Source: CAYLSV01 sp964386435 (GTDB lineage: Bacteria > Planctomycetota > Phycisphaerae > Tepidisphaerales > Tepidisphaeraceae). From it: a stretch of 64,000 nucleotides of DNA. The notes under the pieces are model-generated. The model was not told where the DNA came from. It saw only the letters and a program-made list of their open reading frames with translations, and did not search any database. The stretch covers positions 62,001-126,000 of the forward strand of contig CAYLSV010000001.1 of assembly GCA_964386435.1 (NCBI GenBank), given 5' to 3'. Position 1 is the stretch's first letter. Every line of letters begins with the position of its first letter. Both the position numbers and the translations under genes were made by a program. Shown piece by piece: positions 39,671 to 49,661 of the stretch.

Positions 39671-42370
39671 GACGAGGTGGCAGTCAGGCGATGCGAGCCG
39701 GCGGTGAGGGTGAGGCTCGGCATGTCGAAGCCGTGCGGTGGGGTGAGTTGGGCGGTGGTGCCCGGCGGCAGGACGATGCGCCAATTAAGCGTGCCGTCGA
39801 TCAATCGCCAACAACTTTCGATGCGGCCGCGAGGCCCATCGTGATGGGCGGTGGCCCACTTGATCGGGCCGACGCCGTGGAGCCGCATGTTCAGCTTGTC
39901 GAGGCCGCACGCCAGCGGGTGCGGGTCGATGCCGGCGATGCACTGCCAGTACGTCTGGCACCCCGAGGCCAGCGGCGGATGGTTCCGCGATCGCTCGCGG
40001 TGGGTCAAGCTGCCGGGCGGGACAAGGTACTCGTAGAGCGTCGTCGCCCCGTCGTGCCGCAGCGCCCAGAGCAGGCTCGGAAACGTGTCGCTCGTGAGCA
40101 TGGTCACGGCCTCGTCGGCGGGCGCGTGGCGGAGCATGGCCTCGGCGATCAGGCGATGACCGAAGAAGCCGCCGACGTTCAGGCCGCGTTGTTCGGCGAC
40201 CCCGCGGCACAGCGGCTCGGCGTCCTCCGTCAGACCCAGCAACAACGCGGCCGCGTCGGCCGTCGGGTGGTGGCCGATGCCGAAGACTCGCAGATAATCC
40301 GCCGAAACTGTTTGCTCTGTCTCCGCGAAGTGAGTCGCTTCGCCGAGTACGCTGCCGAGTCGGCAGGCCGCCTGCAGCAGATCAATGAGCACGAGCGTGT
40401 GGTACGCAGCTTTGTCGCAGATCGGGATCGACACGCCGTCCGCGTGCATCGCCGGTGCCGCGTGATCGCCCCACGCCGCGGGTGGCATGACGCCGTCCTG
40501 CAGCTGCTCCAAGGCCACGTCGAGCACCCGCCGCAACGTCGGCCAGCACCGCTCGGCCGGCTCGCGTTCACCGCGGTAACGCCACAACCGCAACGGCACC
40601 TGCCCCACCAGTGCTTGCCAACCGAGGTCGCTCACCGGCGGGTGCAGCCGTCGACCGACCGAGATGTAGAACGGCGTGCCGTCCGGCTGAAGCGTGAGCA
40701 GCGTGTCGTCGAGGCTCTTGGCGTACAGCGCGGCCGCGTCGTAGTTCAACAGGCCGAAGTCGCAGGCGATCTCCAGGTCGGCGTGCCAGGCACATCGCTC
40801 GCGGTGCGGGCAGTCGGTGAGGAGGCCGTGGGCGTTGCCAAGGTAGCTGCGGCGGCTGGCGACGAGGAGGTCGTTCAACGCGTCGACATCACAGGCGAAG
40901 TCGCCGATGGAGCCAAAATCGTTGTGGATGACGTGGGCGTGCACGTCGAAGCCGTCGGCGTTGTCGACGCCGGTGAGTTGCACGTACCGAAACCCGTGAT
41001 AGGTGAAAACCGTCTCGTGGCAGCCGGGGCCGGTGACGGTCAGGCGGTCGATCTGTGCGACGCGGGTGGCGCGGACGCCGGTGGACAAGTCATCGACGCG
41101 GCCGTCCGGATGCAGCGCCTCGGCGTGGCGGAGCGTGAGGGTTCGGCCGACGAGGGCGCGGTCGCGCACGGTGACGCTTGTGCGACCGGCGATGTTGACG
41201 CCAAAGTCGTAGACGAACACGCCGGGGTATGGCTTGCTCCGCGTCGCCGCCAGCGGCTCGCCGATGACCCGGCACGGCGGGATACTGATCGGCTCGAGCG
41301 CAACCTCCGGCCCGCCCACCACCGCCGGCCGCGAATCGGCGGCGACCAACAGCCCGTGGTCCTCGCCGGCGTAGACGTTGCTCCGCGTGATATGCGTCTC
41401 CGTAACTGACCACGATTCGTCAGTGACGACGCGGCGGATGGTGCCGTCCGCGTGCTCGATCTCGACAACCGCCCGCAGCCGCGCGGGCCCGTACCACGGG
41501 CGGATCATCGGCCACCACGCCCGGTCCTGCCCATACCAACCGTCGGCCAGGTCGAACGACAACGTCGCGCCGTCGCGCCACCAGTCGGTGAGGTCGAGCG
41601 TGGTGACAAGCGCTCGATTTTCGTAAGCCGTCGGCGGCGGATCGAACTCGGGAGCGTCCGGCACGTTCGGCTTCGCCCAGCCGAGGGCGGCGTAGTGCAG
41701 CGTGACCCGCCGCACCAACTCCCCGGCGTGCAGCGGCTTCGCGAGTCGCACGACAGGCCGCATTTTCCCCCCCCGCCGATATTGCGGCCCCACCCGCCGG
41801 CAACGGCCCGATCGCCTCCAACTCCTCCAACGCGCCGGTTGACAGCCGGTGCGTTCGTGCATCAACGACATCGACTCGCCAGTGCTCGTCGGTGCCGACG
41901 CGTAGGGACTCGCCGTTGCTCAGCCGCAGATCCAGGCCGCAGGCGACGTCGAAAGCTCCGGATTTTGCAATAAAATCGTTCGCCGGCTCCGCCCCCGGCA
42001 GCCCGGCACCGGCCACGGGCTTGCGCGCTTCGAGCCAGACAACGTTCTCACCCGGCACCAGAAACGTCGCCGCCTCGCCCTCAACGCTGCTCGGCCCGCC
42101 CGGCGAGGTCTGGTAGCCAAATCGAGGCAGCCCGTGCGTGTTCGACTTCCACTCGACCTGGCCGGCAGCGGTGTCGCTGACCGCGATGACCACCCGCCCT
42201 TCGGTGGCGATAACGTTCGGCGGCAAATTGAACCGCCGGCTGATGCGCACCACTTCGTTCGGCCCCGGCTCGACCCGCAGCCACTGGCCGACCTCGCCGG
42301 CGTCGTACCGCCCGTCACGTTCGATCGCCGAGTGGCCGCCGATCCACTCGCTGCCGGTCCAGTCGATCAA
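39667..42370 (-). CDS. Alpha-L-rhamnosidase-like enzyme (GH78 type), split by a frameshift
   Basis: Two overlapping frames make one gene of about 900 residues. The N-terminal part runs from TTG 42368-42370 (overlapping the DUF1961 stop, TTGA) to about 41775: IDWTGSEWIGGHSA, WLRVEPGPNEVVRISRRFNL, FLVPGENVVWLEARKP. The C-terminal part continues in another frame from KMRPVVRLAKPL through LGWAKPNVPDAPEFDPPPTAYENR, YDFGVNIAGRTSVTV, FTYHGFRYVQLTG, LLTDCPHRERCAWHADLEI (the GH78 catalytic-region motif DCPxRER) and ATTLYEYL. The break is at a run of eight C/G (41767-41774), so a one-base error or phase-variable tract is likely. No signal peptide seen. Confidence 0.82.
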
Positions 42371-43536
42371 GGGGACGCTCCCTCACCGGCGGCGTGAAGC
42401 TCCGTGATCGTCAGATCGTCGTAGGCGGCATGCGTCCACTGCATCTGCCGCAACCCGACGCGGCCGCCGGTCGGCGGGTCGAGCGGCGCGTGCATCACAA
42501 CCGCCCCGTCGGCCAGCAGCCACATCGCGTTCACATCGCGGATCAACCGCATGCGGACCGGCTTGCCGTCGCCGCCTGTGATGAACGTCGGGGCGATGGC
42601 CCGCAGGATCAGGCCGCGGTTCTGCCGGAGATTGATCGTCCCGCGGCTCGGCTCGTGGGGTGGGTCGGCGAAGTAGGAGACGTGCATCGAATCGAGTTGG
42701 CCGGCCGTGTAGTCGTTGAACGTGCCGTCGCGCGGCGGCAGCTGTGGGTCGAAGATGTCGGTGATGCCAATCGGCCGGGGGCGGGCGTCGAAAAAGAGGA
42801 TCGCCAAGCCGTCCTCACCGAGCGATTCGAACATCCAATCGATCACGTAAGTCTCCGGCAGCGTCGGCGGCAACCAGATCGTGCCGTGCCCGTGCTCCGG
42901 GCGGACGGCGTCGGGCATGGTGGAATCCATCACCAGTCGACCTTCGTCGACCTGCAGCCGCAGCGGCCCTTCGATCACCCAATCCTCCGGCACGAGGTCG
43001 AACTTGTTCGCGTAGAGCACGTGCCCGAGCCGCCCCGTCACGTCCGGTGCAGGCGGCGGGTCAAGGCCGAGGATCTCACGCAAAGCCGGCCCGGCCCTCA
43101 CCGCCGTCAATGTCGCCGGCCACTCCCGCACCACGTCCAGCCCCGTCGCTGGCGGCACGTCCCACGGCTCGACCGTCGGGTCCGGCCGCATCGGCACGCC
43201 ACCGACGAGTTGCTGCATCCGCCCCGCCGCCGCGTCCCATTGCCACGCGAAGGTCACGGGCTCCTCGGCCGGAATTGCCGGGAGCATCGTCGCCGCCGCC
43301 GGCCCAGCCACGCCCTCCGCCCACTGCCACTCCACGATGAAATGCCGCCGGTCATACCGCAGCACCGCCCGCCCCACCCCCGGCCGCTCGGCAAGCACAT
43401 GATGACCCTTCCCCAGGTTGCCGCCCGTTTGCAACCGCTCATCCAGTCGCAGCGTGACCGCAAACTCATCCACCCCCGCCGCCACGGGCGACACGGTTAG
43501 CAGCAACACGACGAGCAACGACAGGTAACGGCACAT
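42367..43536 (-). CDS. Secreted DUF1961-type, LamG-like protein
   Basis: A 389-residue protein from ATG 43534-43536 (CRYLSLLVVLLLTVSPVAAG signal peptide). The first ~170 residues are a beta-rich domain (FAVTLRLDERLQTGGNLGKGHHVLA). The second half (LGHVLYANKFDLVPEDWVIEGP, LVMDSTMPDAVRPEHGHGTIWLP, TYVIDWMFESLGEDGLAILFFDAR, DSMHVSYFADPP, RGLILRAIAPTF) matches DUF1961, a jelly-roll domain found beside polysaccharide-degrading genes. Likely binds or cleaves the locus polysaccharide in the periplasm. Its stop overlaps the GH78 start, so they are co-translated. Confidence 0.78.
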   Translation of the reverse strand: MCRYLSLLVVLLLTVSPVAAGVDEFAVTLRLDERLQTGGNLGKGHHVLAERPGVGRAVLRYDRRHFIVEWQWAEGVAGPAAATMLPAIPAEEPVTFAWQWDAAAGRMQQLVGGVPMRPDPTVEPWDVPPATGLDVVREWPATLTAVRAGPALREILGLDPPPAPDVTGRLGHVLYANKFDLVPEDWVIEGPLRLQVDEGRLVMDSTMPDAVRPEHGHGTIWLPPTLPETYVIDWMFESLGEDGLAILFFDARPRPIGITDIFDPQLPPRDGTFNDYTAGQLDSMHVSYFADPPHEPSRGTINLRQNRGLILRAIAPTFITGGDGKPVRMRLIRDVNAMWLLADGAVVMHAPLDPPTGGRVGLRQMQWTHAAYDDLTITELHAAGEGASP

Positions 43537-43613
43537 GTGGATCTCCAACAAACCTCACCTTGCGGCCGGCCAGGCGTCTCCCAATCTACCGCAACGGACG
43601 GAGCTGTCGAGCC

Positions 43614-43653
43614 TTGTCATTGACAACTCGCCAATTTCATTTAGATTCAATTC
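43614..43653 (+). promoter_or_regulatory. Promoter with palindromic operator, likely leaderless start
   Basis: TTGACA (43620-43625), 16-base spacer, TAGATT (43642-43647); the expected start point falls at the ATG (43654), with no ribosome-binding site, so the message may be leaderless. The -35 box is inside a perfect palindrome TTGTCA-T-TGACAA (43614-43626). The same half-site flanks the LacI-gene promoter. Confidence 0.55.
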
Positions 43654-44541
43654 ATGCTTCTCGCCTCGCTCATCCTCGCCGCCGCCGCGGCGGCTCCCGC
43701 CACCCGGCCGGCCGAAGGATTTACACCCCTGCACCTCGATTTCGACGCCGACGCTTCGCTGGAGTTGAACGCCGTGCAAGGCGGCGGCACGCTCCGCTAC
43801 CACTTCTACACCGAGGACGGCCAGAAGTTCGACATGCCGGCGAGGGGCGCGGGGGCTGAACCGGTCCTCAGCACCGAGCAGGCGGCCAGCGGCGACACGT
43901 CGCTGAAGCTGTCGACCGCGGGCAACGACGGCACCGACCGCGACCGGCTTGAACTCCGCCTGAAGCACGGCCGCGGCGACGAAGGCCTTGGCCGCGAACC
44001 GTTCCGGTTCGGGCAGGACCGTTGGTACGGTTTCAAGATTTACATTGATCCCGCCAGCGCGCCCGCCCGGCCCAACGGCCGGTGGACCCACGTCCACCAG
44101 CTCTGGCAGCCGGTGAAGAACGCCGGGAGCAAGCCCGGCGGCTGGGGCATCCCGATGGCCGTGAGCTTCAAGCCGGTGGCCGCCGGCGAGGAGCCGAGCT
44201 TCACCCTCGAAGCCGTGGCCAAAAGCGACGGCCGCCGCAGCCAGTTCACCCTCGGCACCCTCGAGCCCGGCCAGTGGCACGAGCTGACGTTCAACGTCAT
44301 GCTCTCCCACAGCACCGACGAGATCGACGGCCACTTCCGCGTCTGGCTCGACGGCGAGCCGACCGTGAATGAGACGGTCGACATCGGCAACACGCCGGAG
44401 GTCATCGACGAACTCGACTTCAAGGCGTACGACGCGATGGACGTCCGCTTCGGCCTCTATCGCAAGCAGCAGGCGGGCGATCAGACGCTTTACCTCGACG
44501 ACGTCTGGTTCGATGATGCCCCGCCCAGCGACCGGTCGTAG
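43654..44541 (+). CDS. Heparin-lyase-like polysaccharide lyase
   Basis: A 295-residue secreted protein (MLLASLILAAAAAAPATRPA, short signal). The body fits the polysaccharide lyase fold of PF14099: GDTSLKLSTAGNDGTDRDRLELRL, YGFKIYIDPASAPARPNGRWTHVHQLWQPV, WHELTFNVMLSHSTDEIDGHFRVWLDGE and a terminal DVRFGLYRKQQAGDQTLYLDDVWF. Members cleave uronic-acid-containing polysaccharides by elimination. Preceded by a promoter with a palindrome, divergent from the DUF1961/GH78 operon, so both directions may answer to the same regulator. Confidence 0.85.
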   Translation: MLLASLILAAAAAAPATRPAEGFTPLHLDFDADASLELNAVQGGGTLRYHFYTEDGQKFDMPARGAGAEPVLSTEQAASGDTSLKLSTAGNDGTDRDRLELRLKHGRGDEGLGREPFRFGQDRWYGFKIYIDPASAPARPNGRWTHVHQLWQPVKNAGSKPGGWGIPMAVSFKPVAAGEEPSFTLEAVAKSDGRRSQFTLGTLEPGQWHELTFNVMLSHSTDEIDGHFRVWLDGEPTVNETVDIGNTPEVIDELDFKAYDAMDVRFGLYRKQQAGDQTLYLDDVWFDDAPPSDRS

Positions 44542-44584
44542 AACGTCGACCGCCCTTTCCAATTACATGCCCCGGAGGAACCTG

Positions 44585-45244
44585 ATGAACACCCGCCTAC
44601 TTCTCGCCGCCGCAGCCGCGATCATCGTGCCCGCCGCCCTCGGCGCCGGAACGGCCGAGCCCGTGGCCGACACGTTCGTCATGGCGAGGGACATCGGCAT
44701 CGACGCCGTCCTGGCCGAAGGGACGAAGAAGGCGTTAGCCATCAAGTCGGACAAGCCCGGCAGCCCCCGCGACCGGCTCGGCGTGCTCCGCTTCGAGGTG
44801 CCGGCCGATAGCGAGTTCGGCAGCGCGAAGCTCACCCTCCACCTGCGGGTCCAGCGGAACAGCGCCACCAGCGGCACCTTCGAACTCTACGGCGTGCTGC
44901 CCGGTGCGAGTGAGGACGATCTCGACGAGACCACCTACACCGCCGCCAAACCCGACAGTGCCGTCGACGCCAGCGGCAACCGCCTGAAGGAGCAGTTCGT
45001 CCACGACCCGGACCCCGAGAGCGACGGGATTCAGCCGCTGGCGACCGCCGTGCTGGCCGACGGCGATGCCACGATTGTCTTCAAGGGCGAGGCGCTCGTG
45101 AACTTCCTGCAACAGGTGGACGACGGGGACGTTGCCTTCATCCTGCGGGCAGCACTGGCCGAAGAACGCGGCGGCACCCCGTCGACGTTCTTCCACTCCC
45201 GTGAGGCCAAGACAAGCGTGCGGCCGACGCTGTCGTGGGACTGA
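44585..45244 (+). CDS. Secreted DNRLRE/CBM96-type domain protein
   Basis: A 219-residue secreted protein from ATG 44585 (GGAGGAACCTG precedes it). Signal peptide TRLLLAAAAAIIVPAALGAG. The mature part starts AEPVADTFVMARD and contains LAIKSDKPGSPRDRLGVLRFEVP and LTLHLRVQRNSATSGTFELYGV, the pattern of the DNRLRE domain, a beta-sandwich related to alginate- and uronan-binding CBM96. Probably a carbohydrate-binding partner of the upstream lyase, 43 bases away. A related PEP-CTERM version is at 58588. Confidence 0.78.
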   Translation: MNTRLLLAAAAAIIVPAALGAGTAEPVADTFVMARDIGIDAVLAEGTKKALAIKSDKPGSPRDRLGVLRFEVPADSEFGSAKLTLHLRVQRNSATSGTFELYGVLPGASEDDLDETTYTAAKPDSAVDASGNRLKEQFVHDPDPESDGIQPLATAVLADGDATIVFKGEALVNFLQQVDDGDVAFILRAALAEERGGTPSTFFHSREAKTSVRPTLSWD

Positions 45245-45245
45245 T

Positions 45246-46193
45246 TCACCGCGCGGCGTCGGCCACGTCCCGGCACGTCAAGAGCAGCCGCGCCACCTCG
45301 AGCGTTGCGGCGGTGCCGAAGGTATCGTCGGTAGAGCTGCCGAGGGCAGCGTCGAGCAGCAGCAGCTGCAGCGACGGCACAAGCGGCAGATCGATTGCGC
45401 GTGATGCTTTGTTCTTGGTCAACGTGCAGGTGTTGTCGCGGACCTCGATCTCGCCGCCGACGCAGCGGATGATCAAGCGGTCGTCGCCGTGGGTGCCGTG
45501 GCCAATCGGGCGGGCGAGGTCGGCGTGGGCGATGGCGGTGCCGCCGTGCGAGAGGGCGAAGGTGGCCACCGCGTGGTCCTCCGCCGGCGCGATGTTCATC
45601 GAGCCGGCGTTGCCATGACGGGCACCCGTCGGCGTGAGCGGGCCGCAGACGAAGTGCAGCGCGTCGATCGCGTGCGAGGTCACCCAGAGCATCGTGCCGC
45701 CGTAGAGCCGGCGATTGCGGTAGAACGCCGGGCGGTTGCCCAGCGGATAAGTCTTTTGCGCCACCGCCAGAACGATCGGCCCAAGCTCGCCCGAGCACAC
45801 CAAGTTCCGCGCCGCCCGCAGCGCCGGCTCGGCCCGCCAGTTGAACTCGGTGACGATCGGCGTGTCGATCTGCTCAAGCGCCTCGAGCTGAGCCCACGAC
45901 GCCGCCGCCGGCTTGTCCGTCACCACCGGCAGCCCCAGCCGCCCCGCCTCGACCACATAATCGCCCGCCCGGCCAAAGACGCTGCCGACGCTGACCACGT
46001 CGGGGCGAAACCATGCCGCCGCCTCGGCCAGCGGCTCGGCATTCACCCGGAACCCGCCCCGCTCGGCCATCGCCTCCGCCGCACCGGGCGCGTCGGGATC
46101 GGCGAGAAACAGCGCGTCGTTCGGGTCGGCAAGGGCCGATCGCAGGTAGTGGTGGCCCGATCCGCCGATGAAGAGGACGCGTGATGACCGCAT
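45246..46193 (-). CDS. Gfo/Idh/MocA-family oxidoreductase
   Basis: A 315-residue cytoplasmic protein from ATG 46191-46193 (MRSSRVLFIGGSGHHYL). The Rossmann loop is unusual (GGSGHHYLRSAL, no G-x-G-x-x-G). PDVVSVGSVFGRAGDYVVEAGRLGLPVVTDKPAAAS has the family DKP lysine. C-terminal GGTMLWVTSHAIDALHFVCGP fits the second domain. Sugar or sugar-acid oxidoreductase by family; the substrate is unknown. Convergent with the DNRLRE gene (2 bases apart). Confidence 0.85.
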   Translation of the reverse strand: MRSSRVLFIGGSGHHYLRSALADPNDALFLADPDAPGAAEAMAERGGFRVNAEPLAEAAAWFRPDVVSVGSVFGRAGDYVVEAGRLGLPVVTDKPAAASWAQLEALEQIDTPIVTEFNWRAEPALRAARNLVCSGELGPIVLAVAQKTYPLGNRPAFYRNRRLYGGTMLWVTSHAIDALHFVCGPLTPTGARHGNAGSMNIAPAEDHAVATFALSHGGTAIAHADLARPIGHGTHGDDRLIIRCVGGEIEVRDNTCTLTKNKASRAIDLPLVPSLQLLLLDAALGSSTDDTFGTAATLEVARLLLTCRDVADAAR

Positions 46194-46262
46194 GCCGAAG
46201 CATACCAAACGCGGGACAATCGCATAGTCAAGAAGCAGGTCGAATGGTGCGAGTCTTCGGAG

Positions 46263-47018
46263 ATGTCCGGGAGAAACAGCAGTGTACACCGAGGCCGGAT
46301 CAGCCTCGTCGGGATGAGCGGGTTCGCTGCGGTGGTGCTCAAGATGTTGTGTGACGAGGAGGATCACCCCGAAGCCCGCACCACGCTCGCCGGTGTCTAC
46401 GCCCCGGATGCGACCGACCATGCCGAAGCACTCGCCGATCTTGCCGGCGAAGGCGTTGTCGCGCACGGCAGCCATGACGCTCTGCTCGCCAGCGACATTG
46501 ATGCGGTTTGGCTACCGGTGCCGATCCATCTACACCGGGCGCTGGCCGAGCGGGCGATCGCGGCAGGCAAGGTGGTCCTGCTCGAGAAGCCGGTCGCCGG
46601 CTGCATCGATGAGCACGACGCGTTGGCGAGGTTCGCAGGCGACCACGGCGGCCGCGTGCTGGTCGGCTTCCAGGACATTCTCGGCCAAGCTGGCCGCCGT
46701 CGAGGCGCGACTGTGGCGGGCGCGCCCGACGATCGAAAACTATGACATCTGCAGCGTCGGCGTGACGCTGCGGGGGAACGACGTGCCGGTAACCATCACA
46801 TTCGCCCACGCGGGGCCTAAATCGTGTCGCCGCAGATCGCGATCCGGACCAAGCGCGGCCTGCTGCACCTCGACTGCTTCGGCGACGTGCACTTTGCGGG
46901 CGAAGTAGGAGGCCACGGCAGATTGCTGCGCGATCTCGCCGAGGCCGACCTGCCGCCGAGCTCGGGAAACCTTCAGAATCTGGTAAGTTACCGCCACTTC
47001 ATCGGGCCGGGTGCTTGA
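46263..47018 (+). pseudogene. Decayed Gfo/Idh/MocA oxidoreductase
   Basis: RISLVGMSGFAAVVLKML, DIDAVWLPVPIHLHRALAERAIAAGKVVLLEKPVA and GRVLVGFQDI are the N-terminal half in frame one. Then LWRARPTIENYDICSVGVTLRGNDVPVTITFAHAG is in a second frame, and IAIRTKRGLLHLDCFGDVHF in a third. Most of the substrate domain is absent. At least two frameshifts plus a deletion; not functional. Confidence 0.72.
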
Positions 47019-47019
47019 G

Positions 47020-47355
47020 TCAGTCGAGGTGAAACACTTCAGCCAGCGGCGTCATCGACTTGTCGGCCGCGCCCTCGACGAGTGGCTCAAAGAACGCGAT
47101 CATCGCGGACTGCCAGCGGGCGTTGACCTCCTCGTCCTGCATGCCCGCGACCGCCGCCGCGAAGTCGGGCGTCTCGACATAGCCGATGAGCAGCCCGTCT
47201 TCGCGAAGGAACAACGTGTAGTTGTGCCAGCCGTGTCGGGTGAGGGCGTCCTTCATCTCCTGCCACACGTCGGCGTGGGCCGCCCTGTAGTCGGCGAGCC
47301 GGTCGGAGCGGACGTTCAATGTGAAGCAGATGCGCTGCAGGGCTGGCTGGCTCAT
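47020..47355 (-). CDS. rhaM: L-rhamnose mutarotase family protein
   Basis: A 111-residue cytoplasmic protein of the RhaM family (usual length about 104). RICFTLNVRSDRLADYRAAHADVWQEM carries the Y-x3-H-x2-W pattern that contains the catalytic residues; WHNYTLFLREDGLLIGYVETPDF and NARWQSAMIAFFEPL are also typical. It interconverts anomers of rhamnose or a related 6-deoxysugar. It is the last gene of the minus-strand esterase/ABC operon, seven bases after the esterase. It supports a rhamnose-containing substrate for the locus. Confidence 0.92.
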   Translation of the reverse strand: MSQPALQRICFTLNVRSDRLADYRAAHADVWQEMKDALTRHGWHNYTLFLREDGLLIGYVETPDFAAAVAGMQDEEVNARWQSAMIAFFEPLVEGAADKSMTPLAEVFHLD

Positions 47356-47361
47356 AATGGT

Positions 47362-48759
47362 CTACTCGATTGGCAACACGAACGGCGTGACCGGCAGGCC
47401 GTTCGTAGCGAACAGCGAAGGGCGCGGGTCGTTCGACTGCGCGTACCGCACCTCCACCGGATCGGCCAGGTCTGCGGACAGCCGAAGCACGGCGCCGTCG
47501 GCCTCGGCAGTCGCGGCGAGCACTTGGCCGTGACCGTTGACCAGAAGCAGCGGGTCGCCGTCACGCACCGTCAGGCCGCCGGCCTGGGTGAAGCTGATGA
47601 CGACGTAATCGTCCTCCCGACGTGCTTCCAGCGGGCGGGGCGACACGTCACGCCTCACGCCGTACACCTCGGCGATCGCGAGATTCGCCAGCCGCCGCCC
47701 AACGTCCTGCTTGCTTTTCGGGTGAATGTCGCCGGCATCGCCGAGGTCGATCGTTACGGCCATCTCGACGTTCGGCAGTCGATCGGCCAGTCGCCGCTGC
47801 ACCTCGCGGAAGGCCGCCCAGTCGTCGTCGGTCTCCGCGTAGTTGGGCAACTGCGTGGTGATGATCGGGAGGTCGTCGCCGAAGCCTTCCCGCCACGCCT
47901 CGACGGTGTGCGGGAAAAGCTGCTCGTACCGCTCGGGCAGGAGCGCGTTGCTCTCGCCCTGATACCAGACGATGCCGCGAATGCTCAAGCCTTGGAGCGG
48001 GTGCTGCATCGCGTTGTGGATGCCCGAGGGCTCGAACCGGCGGCGGCGGCTTTGGATCGTTGGGTTGTCCATCTGCGGCTCGTTCTTCTGGAGCCAGCGG
48101 GCCCACCAAGCACGAATATCATCGGCGACTGGGGACGCGTCGATGTGCACGGCAGGCGTCCAAGCCTCCAGCATGGTCCCGCCATACGCCGCCTGGACGA
48201 TGCCGACGGGCCGGCCGGTCGCTTCGTGCACTTCGCGGGCGAAGTGAAATGCCACGGCCGACCGCCGCGCGATCCGCGTCGGATCGGCAATCACCCACGG
48301 CTCGTGATCAACGGTGGTCCGCGGCTGCGGTGCGACACGCTGCGCCACGCGCATCATCCGCACGCCTTCGAGTGGCCCGGCAGCCTGCACTGCTCGCCAC
48401 TCGGCCGACTGGTCGAGCCGGAAGTTCATGTTGCTTTGGCCGGCACAGTACCAGACCTCGCCGGCCACCACGTCCGAGAGCCGCACAGCCGTCGTGCCCT
48501 CGGCGGCGAGTTGCCACGACTCGCCCAGCGGCGGTGCCGGCAGCTCGGCGTCAAAGCGGCCGGTGGCGTCACACGTCGCGATTACGGCCTTGCCGGCAAG
48601 TCGCAGATAGACCTTCTGCCCCGGCTCGTCCCACCCCCAGACGCGAACCGGCTTGTCGTGCTGAACCACCATCCGGTCGCCGAACGGCGTGCCGAGTTGA
48701 AGACCCGCGGACGTGGCGGGCGAAATCATCAACACCATGATCAGGAGAAAGCGTGTCAT
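47362..48759 (-). CDS. Sialate O-acetylesterase-like secreted esterase
   Basis: A 465-residue secreted SGNH-type esterase (signal FLLIMVLMISPATSAG). FGDRMVVQHDKPVRVWGWDEPGQKV is the N-terminal beta domain of the family. The nucleophile serine is in WYCAGQSNMNF; later GIVWYQGESNALLPERY and DAGDIHPKSKQDVGRRLA, the D-x2-H part of the triad, are intact. In marine planctomycetes such enzymes deacetylate polysaccharides; the sialic acid name is historical. Its ATG overlaps the stop of the ABC ATPase (ATGA), so it is part of the transporter operon. Confidence 0.9.
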   Translation of the reverse strand: MTRFLLIMVLMISPATSAGLQLGTPFGDRMVVQHDKPVRVWGWDEPGQKVYLRLAGKAVIATCDATGRFDAELPAPPLGESWQLAAEGTTAVRLSDVVAGEVWYCAGQSNMNFRLDQSAEWRAVQAAGPLEGVRMMRVAQRVAPQPRTTVDHEPWVIADPTRIARRSAVAFHFAREVHEATGRPVGIVQAAYGGTMLEAWTPAVHIDASPVADDIRAWWARWLQKNEPQMDNPTIQSRRRRFEPSGIHNAMQHPLQGLSIRGIVWYQGESNALLPERYEQLFPHTVEAWREGFGDDLPIITTQLPNYAETDDDWAAFREVQRRLADRLPNVEMAVTIDLGDAGDIHPKSKQDVGRRLANLAIAEVYGVRRDVSPRPLEARREDDYVVISFTQAGGLTVRDGDPLLLVNGHGQVLAATAEADGAVLRLSADLADPVEVRYAQSNDPRPSLFATNGLPVTPFVLPIE

Positions 48760-49661
48760 TCGCCGGCTCTGTTGAACGTCGCCTGCTCGGCCACATCGGG
48801 TAGCGGCTCAAGCTCGTCGGCCGACAGATCTTCGACTCGCAGCGGCTTCAGCTTCCGATCGGGATCCGGGTGCGGGACGGCCGAGAGCAGCACGCGGGTG
48901 TACGGGTGCCGCGGGTTCCGAAAAATTGCCTCGGCATCCCCGGCTTCGACGATTCGGCCGCGGTGCATGACGATCAGCCGGTCACACACCTGCCGGACGA
49001 CCGACAAGTCGTGCGAGACAAACAGGTACGTGAGGCCCATTTCTTCCTGAAGTTCCGCGAGCAGGTCGAGCACTTGGGCTTGCACCGTGACGTCGAGCGC
49101 ACTCACTGATTCATCGGCAACAACCAATGCCGGTCCGAGGATTAGAGCGCGGGCGATGCCCACGCGTTGCCGCTGGCCGCCGCTGAAGGCGTGGGGGTAA
49201 CGCATCAGCGCCGACGCCGGCAGGCCGACCCGCTCGAGCATGGCGGCCGCCCGGTCGCGGCGTTCGGTTTTGCCGCAGATCTTGTGGACCATCAGCGGCT
49301 CGGTCAGAATTTCCTGCACCGTCATCCGCGGGTTGAGCGAGGCGTACGGGTCTTGGAAGATCATCTGCATCCGCCGCCGCAGCGGCATGAGCCGGCCGTG
49401 GTCGAGTTGATCGAGGCGGTGCTCCTGCCCGTCGTCGCGGAAAGTGACACGGCCGGCGGTCGGGTCAAGCGCGCGCAGCACGCATCGGGCCAGCGTCGTC
49501 TTGCCGCTGCCGCTTTCGCCGACAATGCCGAGGGTTTCGCCGCGAGCGAGGTCGGCGTCGGCCCCGTCGAGCGCGACAAACTCCGTGTACTGCCGACGCC
49601 AGCCGGGCAGCTTGGTCCGGAACACCTTGCGCAGACCGCGTACTTCAAGCAGCGGTTTCAT
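48756..49661 (-). CDS. Opp/Dpp-type ABC transporter ATP-binding protein (OppF/DppF)
   Basis: A 301-residue ATPase from ATG 49659-49661; GGAGG lies six bases upstream. Walker A GIVGESGSGKTTLA, Q-loop MIFQDPYASLNPRMTV, signature FSGGQRQRVGIARA, Walker B LVVADESVSALDVTVQ, H-loop VSHDLSVV. The C-terminal oligopeptide motif AIFRNPRHPYTRVLLSAVPHPDP is complete. It overlaps the OppD-like gene by 17 bases. With the other three genes it forms a full importer, here probably for oligosaccharides rather than peptides. Confidence 0.95.
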   Translation of the reverse strand: MKPLLEVRGLRKVFRTKLPGWRRQYTEFVALDGADADLARGETLGIVGESGSGKTTLARCVLRALDPTAGRVTFRDDGQEHRLDQLDHGRLMPLRRRMQMIFQDPYASLNPRMTVQEILTEPLMVHKICGKTERRDRAAAMLERVGLPASALMRYPHAFSGGQRQRVGIARALILGPALVVADESVSALDVTVQAQVLDLLAELQEEMGLTYLFVSHDLSVVRQVCDRLIVMHRGRIVEAGDAEAIFRNPRHPYTRVLLSAVPHPDPDRKLKPLRVEDLSADELEPLPDVAEQATFNRAGE

